Assembly (NCBI GenBank): GCA_007122045.1
Contig: SKJM01000255.1
Location: forward strand, 1-5,421
Length of the DNA stretch: 5,421 nucleotides
Reading direction: 5' to 3'
Source: Planctomycetales bacterium
GTDB lineage: Bacteria; Planctomycetota; Planctomycetia; Pirellulales; Thermoguttaceae
Shown here: one piece after another, positions 5,239 to 5,421 of the stretch
Layout: every line of letters begins with the position of its first letter
How positions within the stretch are numbered: position 1 is the first letter of the stretch
Notes under the pieces: model-generated
What the model was told of the DNA's origin: nothing
Seen by the model: only the letters and a program-made list of their open reading frames with translations
Database searches by the model: none
Program-made: the position numbers and the translations under genes

Positions 5239-5421
5239 ATCGATCATAGACGGCGTCTTCCTCGGCGTCGTCGACGAGGAACTGCTTGTAGGCCATCTGT
5301 TGCCAAGCGTCGTCGTCAGGGTCCCGGTTCACAAAGACATCAAGCCCGCTGTTCCACCCGCGCGGGGCTAGCCGGCCGTTGTGGCAGGATGCCCCGAAGC
5401 CCGGTCGGCCGCGGCCACGAG
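5231..5421 (-). CDS. Unidentified protein, C-terminal 62 residues only (cut by right edge)
   Basis: The reverse strand is open from the window edge to TGA at 5231-5233, giving 62 codons. The last 41 residues read as a real, acidic, probably helical C-terminus: WNSGLDVFVNRDPDDDAWQQ then MAYKQFLVDDAEEDAVYDRYR. Codon third positions are GC-biased as in the other minus-strand genes, while the plus-strand reading of the same DNA is an implausible arginine run. I do not recognise the family. The residues nearest the edge (RGRGRPGFGASCHNGRLAPRG) are glycine/arginine-rich and less convincing, so the true frame there is uncertain. The stop codon overlaps the end of the antitoxin remnant in convergent orientation, suggesting this gene marks the far side of the rearrangement. 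Its transcript would head toward the Tat operon. Confidence 0.5.
   Translation of the reverse strand, partial: RGRGRPGFGASCHNGRLAPRGWNSGLDVFVNRDPDDDAWQQMAYKQFLVDDAEEDAVYDRYR

Noticed and set aside
5239..5421. Continuation of the antitoxin frame to the window edge
   Set aside because: It is an arginine-rich run without the expected antitoxin C-terminal motif, as expected for the antisense of the acidic minus-strand ORF.

Overview
The window is GC-rich with GC-biased third codon positions. Two long minus-strand genes carry twin-arginine (Tat) export signals, and an orphan Tat signal lies between them. This Tat-heavy gene content resembles the Planctomycetota, which is an inference from gene style and not from a marker gene. 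Nearly all functional coding is on the minus strand, so transcription runs from high to low coordinates.

Right part (about 4968-5421): fragments of a BrnT/BrnA-type toxin-antitoxin pair lie on the plus strand. The C-terminal half of the toxin (to 5156) overlaps the first ~35 codons of the antitoxin (from 5134). The antitoxin runs head-on into the 3' end of an unidentified minus-strand gene that enters from the right edge (5231-5421). Region 4366-4967 has no convincing gene. It is regulatory: two tandem minus-strand sigma70-type promoters (4768-4796 and 4631-4659) carry the same 16-bp dyad, TATAC-N6-GTATA, over the -10 box and transcription start. A ~260-nt leader with several potential hairpins follows, the last one holding the putative Shine-Dalgarno sequence in its loop.

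Middle (636-4365): a compact same-strand unit probably driven by those promoters. In transcription order it holds an exported PHP-like metallohydrolase of the DUF3604 type (669 aa, full set of metal-ligand motifs), a 41-codon orphan Tat signal peptide with its own ribosome binding site but no mature protein, and an exported COG2407 / L-fucose-isomerase-like protein (481 aa). The gaps are 79 and 69 bp. The two full-length products should both act outside the cytoplasm, so a joint role in processing an external carbohydrate-type compound is plausible but unproven.

Left part (1-635): behind a hairpin 3' of the isomerase-like gene lies a 19-codon ORF with an excellent ribosome binding site. Its motif FPPGWDEHRVRR recalls the N-terminus of small conserved, probably antitoxin-like proteins, and it stops abruptly. 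Next come a TTGACA-N17-GATAGT promoter and a TetR-family regulator that runs off the left edge. A 7-bp inverted repeat enclosing a nine-base G/C tract lies in the TetR leader.

The theme is an intact Tat-export operon with an unusual double promoter, set among truncated gene remnants (toxin, antitoxin, orphan signal peptide, small antitoxin-like ORF). No CRISPR array, tRNA, rRNA, insertion sequence or phage gene was seen.
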